A stretch of DNA of 64,000 nucleotides from Thamnaconus septentrionalis (lineage: Eukaryota > Chordata > Actinopteri > Tetraodontiformes > Monacanthidae), in contig CM020511.1 of NCBI GenBank assembly GCA_009823395.1, positions 12,537,501 through 12,601,500 on the forward strand, given 5' to 3'. This document shows, piece by piece, positions 34,654 through 47,099 of this stretch (within the stretch, counting starts at the first letter, position 1; the number at the start of each line of letters is the position of its first letter). The position numbers and the translations under genes were made by a program. The notes under the pieces were generated by a model that saw nothing but the letters and a program-made list of their open reading frames with translations, searched no databases and was not told the DNA's origin.

Positions 34654-37600
34654 CTCCACACGGACGCAAACAAGCGGGGCAGGGGGTTGGTGGGGAGGGG
34701 AGGTGTTGCACAAACACATGTTCCAAGGAAAGCGCAGGAGAAGCGAGGGAGCTCAGGCGTGCAACCCTCCGCCCACGCAGACGCTCCCGAAACCCCCTCC
34801 AATTCCCTCCAGCGCTGTGCGTCACCGCCGGCCCCCCCTCCCGCCCCGCCCCGCCCCCCCCCTCAGGCGTCTCGGCCCAGCTTCTCATCCTTCCATCCAT
34901 CTCGCTATTGACTCGGATGAGTTGACCTCGGACCCCTTTGCACTCCTGCCCCATGACAGCTCTGCCTCCGTCCAAAACCCCCTGGACCCTCCTTTGCACA
35001 CCTATGTAATCATCCACCTCCACACACATGTATAGATATCAGATGTGCTGATACAGGGCATGTGTCAGATACATACACGGCGCAGTCATTAGGGGCAACC
35101 GCCAGTTTGGTTTGGTTTAGTTTCTTCTCCTTTAAACTTATGGAAGGAGGGCGGGGGGGCTCTTCTTTTCTCCTGTCTGATCACAATAATTGATTGTGAT
35201 CAATCAAACCCCCCCTGTCTCTTTAAAATCCAGCATCAGCATCTTGAAGATTACTCTCTGTGGCACACACAAGCTACACATGCCTGTGTGATAATGAATA
35301 TTTATGGGCACAGAGTAGTATGGCAAGGAAAACATGCGAGTGCTTGAAGATAAACACACACAAGCACGGACACACACACACAATGAATGGGGAATGAAGG
35401 GGACAGTGATTATCAATGCATTGAAGTACACACATAGTAAAGGAGTTCTCTCATCAAAAGTCTGCATTAGGCACATTTATATCTAAATTTGAAAGCACAA
35501 ACAGAGTCTCTACACTGTCTTATGATCACAGGTTCCTGATCTCAGCAGGAGCTGATGTGGAATATTTTGTGCTGAGTGTGCATTCCTCTAAAAAAACAAA
35601 AAACAAATGCCTTCCTTGTCCCTTCTGAACAATGCTGCGCACAATTTTTCTTTTATTAAAAATAAAAATAATTGTGTTGCCAAAAATGAAGGAAAACAAT
35701 CCTGTGCGAGCTACCAGTGTCTCTGGGATGTCTTCCAGTGTTTTGTTTGCCTTGAAAGAGTCCAAAAATTCTGGTTATTCCAATTGTTGACACAGAAAGG
35801 GGTTTGCCAACAGTTAAAGGTTTAAATTGGAGAAGCCAGAGGCAGAAGGATTTGGAAGATTTAACACCACCCATCCACCCTGAGAAGACGATTTGATTGT
35901 GAGCACTAATATAGCCAAGATTAAAAAAAAAAAAAAAAAAAAAGACAAGATAGATAATGAAGGTTTTCACCTTTGTAAAGCCCTGTGTAAACCATGTACA
36001 ATTGTATGTGCGAGGCATGGCAAGATACAGATTTATTAGAATTTAGTAAGTGGCTTCTGGGTTTTCCTCCACTTCTGGGTCTGTGCTTCTTTGTGATAAT
36101 GAAAATTACACCTGTCAATGCTGGCTGATATATATTTTGATCTTCATTAAACTCGAAAAATGTTTGTTGATCATGTTCCTGGTTTCCACTTCACATCATC
36201 ATCAGCATTGAATAGGATTGAATAGGATTCATTTTCTGACAATGTTCCATTTGTGAGCGTCATCCAGTGAATGAATACCAGAATCTTCATTTTCATATTT
36301 GTTTTAACCTACACTTAGAGTATGAATATTTGAATAGCTGAGGTCCAACTTCACGAAGCATCATTTACTGAATCATTTTTAAACATTTGAAAGACATTAT
36401 TCAGGTCTTTGTTTTTACAAAAAAGTTGTATTTTATGTGAAAGGTAATGTAATAATCTTGCTCCATAGCTCAAGCTGTGTTATCTCAGTGTTTTTAGTTC
36501 CATCTTCTACAGGGTGAGTTAAGAAGTTGTCTTTAAAACATACAAGTAAAGAAACACATCTACCCTGAGGCCCTTTCATCTAGTGTTTAAGTCCAGCAAA
36601 GACAAAGAAAAAGTCAGAAAAAAATCTGATTTGAAATTTTGGCACAAACTAATGGGATTGTCAAAAATGTTTCAACTTACATGTAAGTGTGAGTGGAGAC
36701 GGAAAGAGAGAGAGAGAGAGAATTAGACAACCTGGATCCGCCTCTTGAAGCGCCAATCAACGACACTGTGTTAAACGTGAATGTGTTAGCCTGCATTTAC
36801 ACCGCGTCTGACCACTTTAAGAGCTTCACACTGCAAATTAGCATTTCTTTTTCTTCAGTTCACACATGTATTCTTATGTCAGGAGTGACCTGCGCCATCT
36901 GCTATTCAGAGGCAGCAAACACTCACACGTCCATGAGCGTGTTTATATGGACCTTTCATCCTCGTTACAGCCTCATCACGGTTATTCCAGGGTCTGGTGT
37001 TTACATGCTGACAGAGAAAACCTGATTAGTGCTATCCTGGCATAAATAGTAAACATTAGCATCCAGTGTGGCTTAGCTCTGAATGCCAACATGGCATGTG
37101 CAGATTTGGCTTGTTCACTTATGTAGCTTTTGGAGAGGATAACTTGAAACCTGGAAGAATCTCTCTTCTGTGCTCTATTGCATTCCTCAACAACTTTTAT
37201 TTTTTCACCAGGGTACCACGCTATCAACAGACTAAAAGGGGCAGTCTTTCTTCAACTTCCAATGATATTTGATTCTACCATTCGTGACAAAAAAAAAACT
37301 GCAGGACTCGAGATAGAGAATCTCTCATGGCACCGGGCTGAAGCCTTGTCTATGCAGGTAGTTGGTCAGAATCCAGTGTCTTGTTTTTTTTTCTACAAGG
37401 AAAGGTCTTCTCCCTGCTTTTAAGATCAAAATGTGCACACACATAAATTAGAACAATTAGATTTAATTAGTATTATTACCATATTTTTTCTTAAATTGGT
37501 TCCCTTCAATACCAGTCTGTGAAAAAAAACATGACTCCAATCTTGATTATCTGAAGAACCGGTGAACTTGCTATGACAAACTAGTGTAATCAAATTCACA

Positions 37601-37940
37601 TTCTCTTTTTAGTGTGTATCAATGAAATATGAAGTTTGCTTGCAAAATAAGAAAATAAACATGATGACGAAACAAAAGCAGCAAAATAATGGCAAGAGGA
37701 TTTCCGGAATTACTGTCAAGAACTGGGCAAGTGATGTAAATCACGTCATCATTCTTGAGGGTTAGCTATCACAGCCCAGTAGAATCGCTAATCTTAGACA
37801 AAACTGTAAAAATGATGCTACGGCATCACAAATGCGACAATGTGCCCCATACACATGGAATGTTTTCCACACCACAGTTAATTCAACAAACCTGTTGTGA
37901 TATAATAGGATTTAAAAAAAAAGAAGTCAAAAAACACCCA
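33936..37940. other. Mixed non-coding DNA with microsatellites
   Basis: No gene recognised. It contains a CA repeat at 34619-34660, C-rich DNA near 34830-34863, a 10-bp stem hairpin at 35178-35202 and a 21-base A tract at 35923-35943. A short GA run lies near 36703-36721. A CTCF-like reversed core, GCGCCATCTGCT, lies near 36892. The Pro/Ser-rich frames around 34364-35035 come from the skewed composition. Confidence 0.4.
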
Positions 37941-37953
37941 AGGTAGTTGTTTC

Positions 37954-38075
37954 GAATTATGCCATCCATCCATCCATCCATCCATCCATCCATCCACTTA
38001 TCCATCCATCCATCCATCCATTTTCAATACCCAGTTCTTCCTGAAATCAGGGTTGCAGGGATCTGAATTATACCA
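37954..38075 (-). mobile_element. LINE 3' tail with (CCAT)n, probable target-site duplication
   Basis: A (CCAT)n run at 37965-38020 leads into TTTTCAATACCCAG then AAATCAGGGTTGCAGGG, a degraded form of the tail seen at 40224. The flanks read GAATTATGCCA (37954-37964) and GAATTATACCA (38065-38075), 10 of 11 identical. The element, in minus orientation with its microsatellite tail on the left, is about 100 bp. Confidence 0.65.
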
Positions 38076-39110
38076 ACATTTTCTCAATGCAATGTTCTCC
38101 TGAACAGCCATTTAAAGGTTTTCTAGAAACACACTGATTGCTTCTGTCTTTATCGGGGTGTGTCTTTCTGTGTGTGTGTTTGTGTGTGTGGGTGGGGAGG
38201 GTGGCACTCGCATGCCTGTAGAAGAGTATCTCGTGTGCCCCGTGCGTCACCCCACCTCGACTGGGAGCCATGTGCTCCTCGGAATAACTCAGGGAGTCGC
38301 GCTGGAGAGCCAAGAGGAGAGGCTGCTTGTATTTATGACTCTGCTGTTGCCTTAATGCTGCTTAAAACACTCAGCAGGCTTTTTACTTTAATGAGGGCCG
38401 GGCGAAGCTGCAGCACCCCGCTGCTGCACTGTGCTGTGGGTGGCTCAGAGCGACTTCCCACTCTGTGTGTGAGTGTGTGTTGGAATGAGTGACCAGGCAA
38501 GGTGGGAGTTTCTCTGTTTGTGTGTGTGTGTGTGTGTGTGGTCAACGTGTACGGCCCTTCTTGTGGAGTGCCCAAAATGACTGGCTGCGGTTTAAAATGC
38601 TGCTGGCTGCAGCTGAATAAGACGTCCCAGTGCATGTGTGAGACGTTGTGTCTGATTGAGCGCGTAGGTGTAAAAATAAATAAATAAATAAAATGGAAAA
38701 AAAAGAACGGGAAAAAAACCATTGTGCATTTCTTTCCCCTGTTCTTACAATATGTTTTCTCAGAATTATCTCTTTTTCTTCTCCCACCCACCCACCTACG
38801 TACACACTCTGGCACGCACGCACCCACCACCATCTCTTGTGACAGGCTAAATTGTATGAAAAGCTTTTAAGGCAATTAGTGGATTGAGCTGGAGCCTTTC
38901 TTCCCATTCGCCGTGTTCATTAGCAGCTCCTCCGGTCTCTGATATTACCATCACTCCAAGCTGGCATCAACACCATTCACTGCTTGTGTGTGTGTGTGTG
39001 TGTGTGTGTGCGTGCGCGCGCGCACACGCGAGTAAGCGTGTGTTTACCTTATGTGTGTATGCAGATGTGGTTCTTGCATTTCCTTGTGTGTGTGTCTGTG
39101 TGTGTGCACA
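38076..39110. other. Non-coding DNA with TG repeats; conserved-like patch 38850-38980
   Basis: No gene recognised. TG arrays lie at 38520-38540 and 38985-39010, the latter grading into CG/CA. The repeat-free patch 38850-38980 has homeodomain-type words (CAATTAGTGG, TTCATTAGC) and looks like regulatory DNA. Confidence 0.35.
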
Positions 39111-39134
39111 GTGTGCTCCTCGCAGGAGCACACT
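39110..39134. repeat. 11-bp stem hairpin with a 3-base loop
   Basis: AGTGTGCTCCT pairs perfectly with AGGAGCACACT across CGC. It lies just downstream of a TG repeat. No terminator function is expected in a vertebrate context. Confidence 0.88.
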
Positions 39135-39423
39135 TTCAAAAGCGCACAACTGTCAGAAAATAGATCCTTGCCACCCCGCCGCTCCGACTATTTTAATCCA
39201 TTTCAAGGAAGGCACAGAATCCAATGAGACGCGCACAGGCGTGCACGTGTTTGTGCGCGCGCGGCACACACAGAGCCGTAATCATCGCGCTCGTCTTTCC
39301 ATTCCTTGCTTGATTATTTCTTTATTAGCCATTTATATCTGCTGAAACACAGTCGTCTGTCAGCGTCTGTCTTCTTTTAGGATCCCCCGTTAAAAATAAT
39401 CCGCGGTGGGGAGGCCTGGGGCT

Positions 39424-40131
39424 TTAAACTGCAGACTGTGCAAGTCTCATCCTCATCATCTGGTTGTTGGCTGTTTTTAAAGCTTTAATACACTGGGGCA
39501 AAATGACATACACATAAGAAAAAAAAATGATACAAAAAGGTGTTTGTGTTTGCATCTCCGGGCAGTTCATACAGTCATTTTTAGATCTATGACTTACCCT
39601 GCTGTACAAAGATATGAAAACAAACTGATGGTCTGTTGTTTTCAGGTCAGCTTCCCTCTGGGTTTGATGACTAATTTTAATGACTGAGTGGGAAAAAAAA
39701 ATAATATTATGCAAAACGTTGGTGATGAACAAAGAATCTCTGGGTGTTGTTTGAAATAGTTCTGTGGTACCAGGCAAAAGGTCCGCGTTCCAACCCACCT
39801 GGTTATTAAAAGAATGCGCTTGGACCAGGGTCATTAAGAGTCTTCTCAACTCTATTTTCTCCAGCTCTGTCATAAAACTAAACAAACTGGTGGGAAAAAC
39901 AACTTCTGTAATACAGAGATTTCCAGAAACGACGTTGAACAATTCTGATTTACTCACAAGCATAATATTGAAAGTGGGCAACTTTTCTTCTGCCATAAAA
40001 ATGACAGTTGGGCCGTCTGATTTATACAATACAGCACTGAATAATGGCACATTTGGAAACACATATGTAACTTTTGTAGGGAAGGAAATATCTAGACACA
40101 AATAATAATATCTCCCCATGTATTCCGTCAT
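39424..40131 (-). other. Unexplained 235-codon open frame, open on both strands
   Basis: A 708-base frame with Met start runs without stops on the minus strand through AT-rich, non-repetitive DNA. The plus strand is also open from 39755 to 40105 (117 codons). The latter includes LNNSDLLTSIILKVGNFSSA and TVGPSDLYNTALNNGTFGN, which look protein-like with N-glycosylation-type NSS/NGT sites. On the plus strand a plausible acceptor (TATTTTCTCCAG) ends at about 39863 and AAG-GTGAGG near 40142 resembles a donor, but a stop intervenes. I do not recognise either protein. It may be a decayed exon, a mobile-element fragment or chance. Confidence 0.22.
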
Positions 40132-40210
40132 TCCGGTGTTAAGGTGAGGATTTCGAAGTAAAGTACATAATAATTAATTTAATCTGACTCCATTTGATAA
40201 TAATAACTTT

Positions 40211-40366
40211 ACTTTTATATATCATTCATTCATTCATCTTCTATACCCGCTTATTCCTGTTCAGGGTCACGGGGGTCTGCTGGAGCCTATCCCAGCTGTC
40301 TTAGGGCGAAGGCAGGGTACACCCTGGACAAGTCGCCAGTTCATCGCAGGGCTACTTTTATATATC
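40211..40366 (-). mobile_element. Short LINE/SINE-type tail insertion with 13-bp target-site duplication
   Basis: ACTTTTATATATC at 40211-40223 is repeated exactly at 40354-40366. Between them, 130 bp start with an ATTC repeat and continue CTATACCCGCTTATTCC, GGTCACGGGGGTCTGCTGGA, GCCTATCCCAGCTG and ACACCCTGGACAAGTCGCC. Read on the minus strand this is the well-known fish non-LTR 3' tail ending in a GAAT-type microsatellite. A perfect 13-bp duplication shows target-primed insertion of a 5'-truncated copy. Confidence 0.9.
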
Positions 40367-40431
40367 GATTGAGAGAAAGACTTGATTAATAATTAAGAAT
40401 ATAGACTAAATAATAATTAAATTCTAGTGAT

Positions 40432-40790
40432 CTGACTTTAGTCTCCAGTTCAGGGAGATTGAAGAATAGCCTGATGTCTGGGTTGGAGTATTCAGAGGTT
40501 ATTGAACATGATACCCAATCAATCTGTCCAACTCAGAGGTTAAGGGTTTGAATAATGTCCAGTGAAATCTACCATATAACTAAGGTCATTGTGATTCTGA
40601 TTAATCCCTATCTTAGTTCAGTGATGGCAGATATAGAAAAATCATGCAGTGACCTTCTTAACATGGAGGAACAGCCCAGACATCTAGGTTGAGATATTAT
40701 ACTCAATCTTTTCTATTCAACTCGGAGGTAAAGAGTATAAGCATTAATTTACCATATAACTGAAGACTTAATCGACATCTAATGTCTGAT
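40432..40790. repeat. Diverged tandem duplication, unit about 200 bp
   Basis: Two segments share the same succession of words. Copy A (about 40432-40595) has GAAGAATAGCC, GGTTGGAGTATT, CAACTCAGAGGTTAAG and TACCATATAACTAAGG. Copy B (about 40640-40775) has GAGGAACAGCC, GGTTGAGATATT, CAACTCGGAGGTAAAG and TACCATATAACTGAAG. Small indels separate the blocks. No coding frame is preserved. It may be the sub-repeat region of an unidentified mobile element. Confidence 0.6.
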
Positions 40791-40948
40791 TATTTTCCAC
40801 ATAGAACAAAAGTCTCAACAAGTTAATATTGAAGGGAAATGGATAAAATACCAGTTTATTGCGATAAAGTAAAAATGCAGCAAAAGTGTAACAGACCGGT
40901 TGTGTAAAAATGGTGGTAAGCGGATCAAGAAGAAAAAGAAGAGAAAGA

Positions 40949-40952
<4 letters not shown>

Positions 40953-40999
<47 letters not shown>
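40953..40999. repeat. (GA)23 microsatellite
   Basis: Uninterrupted GA units following a purine-rich lead-in from 40926. Arg-Glu frames through it are artefacts. Confidence 0.96.
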
Positions 41000-41001
<2 letters not shown>

Positions 41002-41991
41002 CAAGGAAAAGGGAGTCCAAGAAACAAGAGCGAAAAAAGAGTGCTCGAGATTCTTGCTCTTTCCCTTAAATATCCTCCCAGAACAGAGACACTTCTAAAT
41101 GGCATATTTAAAAGATTCAATCAAATACTCTTCCTACTCGGGAACCTTTTGGTCATCAGGGGTTATTTTCCACAGTAACAATAGATCACCAAGACCTTCG
41201 TACCTTTCGCACTGAGACTCACAACATTTCAAAGGAAAGTTATAAACAAAAGGCAGAGACAGTCCCCAAATGCAAATCAAACAAACCCAAGGAGATATCT
41301 TTTGGCCCTCAGGGGTCAAAAGGTATCACGTTAGTTAGTTACAATAGGTGAAATTAACACAGTTGTAACCCCCGTCTGGGAAGAACTTCCATTATTAGAG
41401 AAAACACTTCAGGATGTGGATTTGACTGTCTTACACTTTTAATCGTAGTTATTAAGTTAAGTGAAGTTGTCTGTTTTTAAGCTGCTGGACACCCACATGG
41501 GGTTGATTAAAACACCTTCCAATTCAATTCACGTTTCCCTTTGAAAATTATACCTCTCTTCTTATATAATTAAAGTATCAATATTAGACCGAGTGCCAGA
41601 ACCAGAATGAAATGTGTTTAAGCACACACTTTGAGAAAAGTAGAACAAGTAAAGCAGTAAAAGATGGACTTTTCTTGATTCAGGCCAGTTCACTGAGAGG
41701 GTAGAGACCCAGATTATTCAGAGAAAGCATTTCTAATGTGAACGTTACATAATATGAGACGTGTAGCAAAGGGGGAGATCCAGGAGTTTGACCTTAATTG
41801 TATCCATATACTGCAACTGTTATGTATTCACCCTGCTTAACTTTGTGTGTGTGTTTGAGAGAGAGAGAAAGTGAGAGAGGGAGCACGTTAATTATGTGGA
41901 ACACTGGAATGTCACTAGCTTTGAAGAAGGGGGAACCCAGCGTTGTACATTATTGATGAGTGACACATATTGCCGACATAGTCTCTCGCTC

Positions 41992-42025
<34 letters not shown>

Positions 42026-43130
42026 ACCCACACACACACACAAACTCTCTCATACGAGGACATAGGATATATTTGGCAGCAAGCCTTGCTCCAGCCTCGG
42101 TTGCTGACATACTTCCACTACCTGCTATACATTGGGCTTCCATCGTCTCTCTGTGGTCCATATGGGACTGTCGTTGGCCCCGTGCGTTACATTATTTAGC
42201 AGACGGAGTATTTGATCCCGCAGTTCAGGCTGAACCCGGTCCATCATTAATGCTGAGTTTGGCTGAAACCGGAGCAAGCTTTCATTACAGCATCGCTATC
42301 GCTCGCAAACAAGCTCACAAACACACTGTGTTTACACACACACACACACAAACTCACACAGACACACGCACGCACACACACAGGCAGATTATGTCCTTAT
42401 TATGATCTTCTAAGAAGCCGTCCGTGAATTAATCATAACATGTTTATTTCTTCAGTCTAACTGCGCTGGTTTAGTTATGGCAACAAAACTGATTTTCTCC
42501 TCCAGCGGATCTTTGCAAATTCAAACTGGCACTTCAGCTGGATTCCTCATGCGTAATGTGACACATTTGCTGTTTCTCCCCGCGGAGTGAGCAGCCCAGA
42601 CGTTTGTTTCAGTCTCCGAAACCGCAGAATTTCACTCCTGAGGACAAAATGATATCTGCTTTTAAAAATTACAGCGTGTAATCACAATTCTACCTCACTT
42701 GGTATCTTGCAACTATTTTAGATGAGTTGACTTTATCACCATGCACAAGGTGGCATATTATTATTTTGATGTAGTTCTTGGATTTGATTGTATTAATTTG
42801 CCTGATAGTTTTTGTCCACCAACAGTGTTTTTGGGTTGAACAAGCATTTTTTTCTTCCTTCCTGCTTATGTGGGAAGTCGTGTCTTCGTGCCTAAAGACT
42901 CTCGGATTGCCAAATTGTGTGTGTTGGATGTGTTTTTGGATTTGTTGCTGTATATAATATATTCTGTTTCTGCCCTCAAGTGGCCATGATAAATAAGTAT
43001 GTAGTTCTGTCAGTGTTTTTTTGTCTGCTACTTGAATTCATTTACAACAACCACACGATCACATTGATTTAAGAGAGTGTGCATAGTTTGTTGTAGTGAG
43101 CATATATAAACTTGGTGAGACCTTGGTGAG
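41000..43130. other. Non-coding DNA with CT and CA repeats
   Basis: No gene recognised. CT/CA compound repeats lie at 41982-42042 and CA repeats at 42335-42381. The AT-rich segment 41000-41870 contains the similar phrases TTTTGGTCATCAGGGG and TTTTGGCCCTCAGGGG about 150 bp apart. It may belong to the same unidentified repeat as the duplication at 40432. Confidence 0.4.
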
Positions 43131-43134
43131 GCCT

Positions 43135-43330
43135 TTGTAAGGAATTAATTGTATTGTAACCACAAGTACTTTTAGTACTTTTAGATTTTTAGTATTACTT
43201 TATATCACGACTTTTTACTTTTACTCCCTACATTTGTACACAAATATCCATACTTTGTATTTATTACATTGAAAGAACATGCCCGTTACTTTTTTAAGTA
43301 TTAAAAATAATTTCAAAATAAATTCACTTA
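43135..43330. mobile_element. Teleost AT-rich interspersed repeat, second copy
   Basis: The run AAGTACTTTTAGTACTTTTAG, then TTTTTACTTTTACTCCCTAC, then CATACTTTGTATTTATTACA matches the fish repeat whose copies read tacttttactccactacatt. Orientation is opposite to the copy at 14790-15260. No termini or coding sequence are recognisable. Confidence 0.6.
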
Positions 43331-44690
43331 TTTTTATGGTTGCTTTTGGTTGTCGTATGCCAACTCGTGCACTGAGAAACATTCTGTGTTTTCTAGAGTA
43401 TAAAATAATTTTTTTTAATGCCCTGATTGTTTTCTCCATTAATTATCAAATTAACGTGATAAAGGTCCGGCCCTAATAGAAACTTTTACTGGAGTTATCA
43501 AAGCACAGTATTCCATCTCATTTACTTATTTATTATCTACAAGTTCAAAGAAAACAGGGGTTGTCATTTCTAACTCAAAATAAGCTACCGGAAACACAGC
43601 CAATGTGTATTATATACGTTGTTGCTCTAAATTTATTAGATGGAGGATTAATTTTTACTTTCACCAATCCATATCTTCTGAAGAACTGCTTGCAACCACA
43701 CAATAATAAGATAATAATCATTTTAGTCTTCTGTAATCCTCATGGGTCAATGCAGGAGTGAATCAGGTGTACAAGCATGTGTGTGCATACAGATGTTTCA
43801 GGATGGCAACAGATAAAACCTCAAACAGTGGTGCAGATTGCGCTTGGTATCCATCACCTCTAGCATCACCAGCATTTACGGCTGACAAGCACCAAGTATG
43901 GTTTGAGAAAGGATGTGAAAATTCTGAAAGGAACAATATTGTAGACGTCCCACCAGTATCCTAATCTATGCTGAGGACTAATCACAGCACTAGTTCAACA
44001 CATCTATTAAAGGGTAAAAGTTGCTCTTTTTGACCTAGCGAGGGGTGCAGTCAAAACATTGGCTGCAAACATAAAATTGATTATAGGTCGATGAGAATTA
44101 ATTTCATTAATTAGAATTAATTACTTTTAATTGAATACAATCTGCCATCCACTTGAACTGGGGGAGGAATTACACAAGATATTTTTGAATCCACCACTGA
44201 TGAATTGTGAAACTTTGGCATGAAGACAAACTCGAACTAAATAGAGAGGAAAACAAGAACAACACATGAGAACAACAAAAGTTATAGACAGAACTTGTTG
44301 ATTCATAGGGAAATTTAGCTACTCAAAAAATTGCTGCTAATCAATTAATTGATAATCCATTGATAACATGTATCTATCAATTCATGAGTTGATAATTTAT
44401 CTCCCAAGTCAAAAGTTAAGGAGTCTCCTCTGATCTTGCTGTGCTTCCTCTTGCTTTAACAGATGTGAATATTGGAAAGCTTGATATTCATATTCATATT
44501 TATTCTAGTATGAACCTTAACGGTGTGCAGTTCAGACAACATATGTGCTTTGAATATCAGTCTGCCTCTATGATTATATAACTATAACAATAATTAAACG
44601 CATGCCTCTTGAATTGAATCGTACTACTTCTCAGGTCTCTCACGATCATGCATATTCCTCTGTTAGGTTGTATTAAAGGCACTTATCATC
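43331..44690. other. AT-rich non-coding DNA
   Basis: No gene recognised. Many AATTAATT and self-complementary words lie at 44100-44130 and 44338-44400. No target-site duplications were found around them. Confidence 0.45.
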
Positions 44691-44940
44691 CTATACGTTC
44701 GCAGAAAGGCTTCCCGCTAATTTTTCACCAAGTCGGCCGTGCACATCTCTCCGCCTGGGTTCAATAGCTGTTGGCTCAGTCAGTGCAGACCAGGGACACA
44801 TTGTTTTTATGGAGGCATATTATTGTTTTATTGGGGTCAAGAGTCAAGCATGTATGCTCCAGGCTGCGTCTGTAGGTCGATGCTGTATCGAACAGCCCAG
44901 GGAGTAGATAGAGATATTGATTGGTGAATATGCGTAAATC
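44690..44940. other. Conserved-non-coding-like block
   Basis: Repeat-free, balanced sequence between AT-rich neighbours, with homeodomain/POU-type words such as GCTAATTTTTCACC, TATTATTGTTTTATTGG and GATATTGATTGG. No coding signals. A candidate enhancer by texture only. Confidence 0.28.
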
Positions 44941-47095
44941 TCATGTCACATCTCTATGATGCATGCGTACACTTATGTGAATGAACATGAAGAAAATCTC
45001 CAGTCTGCGTCCACATGGGGCAGACGCTTAAGCCGATGCATGTTTGCCAACCCACACTGACATAAATACACAAGCAGCGGCCGCTGGAGATGCCGCTGTT
45101 GGTAATATATGTGCGGGTGTGTGTGTGTGTTTGTGTTTTCAGGTGCTTACAGGCCGACATGTATAGACAGTAAGACACTCGAGGGATCATACTGCTGCTG
45201 CTGACCTTTGTGCTCCTGTGAGATCGCTCTATCTGAAGCAAAAGCCTTCACCATTACCAACCTTTGACTTTGCTTCTGCGGCATGACTCGATTTTTTTTT
45301 GTTGTTGTTGTTATTCAGTGCAAAAAAAAAAAAAAAAAAAAAAAAAAGCATCGAGGGCAAATCAACTTCGGCAGCCAACAAATACTTTCTGCTGTTGCGC
45401 GGACCAGAGGTCCCTGCAAACACACCAGCACAGGGTGATTTAGAGATGAGCTTGTCTCTTCTTAAAGCATCATTACTACATTAATGGTGATACCCTGGTC
45501 TAATTACTGAGAACAAATGACGGCCCCCTACGAGATGATTGCTTGGTGGCGTCTTGCTTCATCTTTCAGAGAGGAGCGCAGTCACTCATGGTAACACAAG
45601 CAAGAGAGTTCAGATGCAAACTGCCTTTTTAGCACGACGGACCCGTTTTGAGTCTGTGTGTTGACGGTGGAAATTGATATGAAACTGAAAGAGCTTTGCA
45701 ACCACCCCAGAAATCTGAAAAAATCCCTAAACATTCCAAAGCAGGAATACAGAGCCATTTGTGCAGGTGGTTGGAGTCCATTTAAGTCACATGTTTATTC
45801 ATCACTCGCTGAAAAGCACATCCATTTAGTTTGAGTAGGGTGTTTTCTAAGTATTCAACCGCCCTGCTAATGCTTAGCCTTGGGGCTGTTCGTAATGACT
45901 TGATGGAAATTGCTCCGAGGTCATCAGTGTACTGTCTATACTGTGTAATTTGGGATCCTGCACCACCCAGTGTGTTCACATGTAACATTAGCGAGATACT
46001 TGTAATAAGTTAGGGTGCAGTCAAACCAGCCCTTTTTTTCATCAGTCTCTTGTGTGTTTGCTTGAAAAGTCCTCTTCTTTTGGGGAGGTGTGAGTGGGCA
46101 ACTTGGATGTGCAAAGTAGGATTGCACCAAAAGCAGGAAGTGGATTACAACACAGTGTACTGTGAGCAGAATCTAAACAAGAACGTGTGGCAAGTTGAAT
46201 GAGGCTGTAGATGAGCGGGGTTCAGTTTTTGTCTTGTCTTCTTCTCCAACAGTAATTCTTGATGCAGCGCCGCCATAGGCGAGGAGGGGAATGTGTTGTA
46301 GAAGAATCCAGTGTGAAAGCAAACTCGAGCAAGCTGAATGTTGCAAGCCATGTCTTACTAAATCCACCATACGAAAATGTGCAAAAACGAGCTGAGACTT
46401 GTCAAAAATGTCTAAATGTTCGGCAAAGGTAACATTTGTTTGAGGGCCACTGTGACAATTGGAGGACAGCTGAGCTAATGTGTCGTCCGTGCAGTGAACC
46501 TTGGCCAAAGCTGGAACCGAGTTTTTGCGTCAAAAGAGGTCGGACGCAGAGCAAAGCGTTTGACATTAAGAAAAAAAATCCTTGTATGGTTTTACACAGA
46601 TAACAGCGTGAGATACAAAAAAAAAAAAAAGTACCAAGGCTGATCTGATCCTTTAATCCTTTAGCCTCAGCCAGAGCCTTTGGCCCATAGCAAGGACACA
46701 ATCCCTCTGCTCCTCCCTACGCCCCCCCCCCATCAACATGATGACATTGTGCATGCATGTGTGTGTGTGTGTGCGCGCGCGTGCCGGCACGATGCAGCCT
46801 GCTTGCCTGCTGAAAGCGGGCGGCGAGACTTGCGGAGCGCCCTGCGGAGCGTCTGAAGTCATCTAAGCCGCTGACCTCCGCAAATCCATCACGGATGAGG
46901 AGCCGTCAGGTTTGCTCGCCCGCCTTTCTTCTCCTCCACCCTTTTGTTTCAAGTCTGGAGCCTTTGCGGAGGGTGTTTAATGCCCCCACCACCCTACCCA
47001 CCCACCACCACCACCACCAGCGACCCCCTCCCTTTGTCTTTTGCTCTTTTTATCGCCTGCCTATCTCTCACTCTCTCGCTCTCTCTCTCGCTCCC
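44941..47095. other. Non-coding DNA with a 26-base A tract
   Basis: No gene recognised. An A26 tract at 45322-45347 follows a GTT repeat and might be the tail of an old retroposed sequence, but no parent sequence is recognisable. A TG/CG array lies at about 46756-46780 and CT-rich DNA near 47066-47096. Confidence 0.4.
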
Positions 47096-47099
47096 TGTC

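Noticed and set aside
34364..35035. 221-codon minus-strand and 173-codon plus-strand frames
   Set aside because: Both cross the CA array and C-rich DNA and contradict each other. No recognisable protein.
39110..39134. Hairpin as a transcription terminator
   Set aside because: Stem-loop terminators are bacterial. The genome is vertebrate and no T tract follows.
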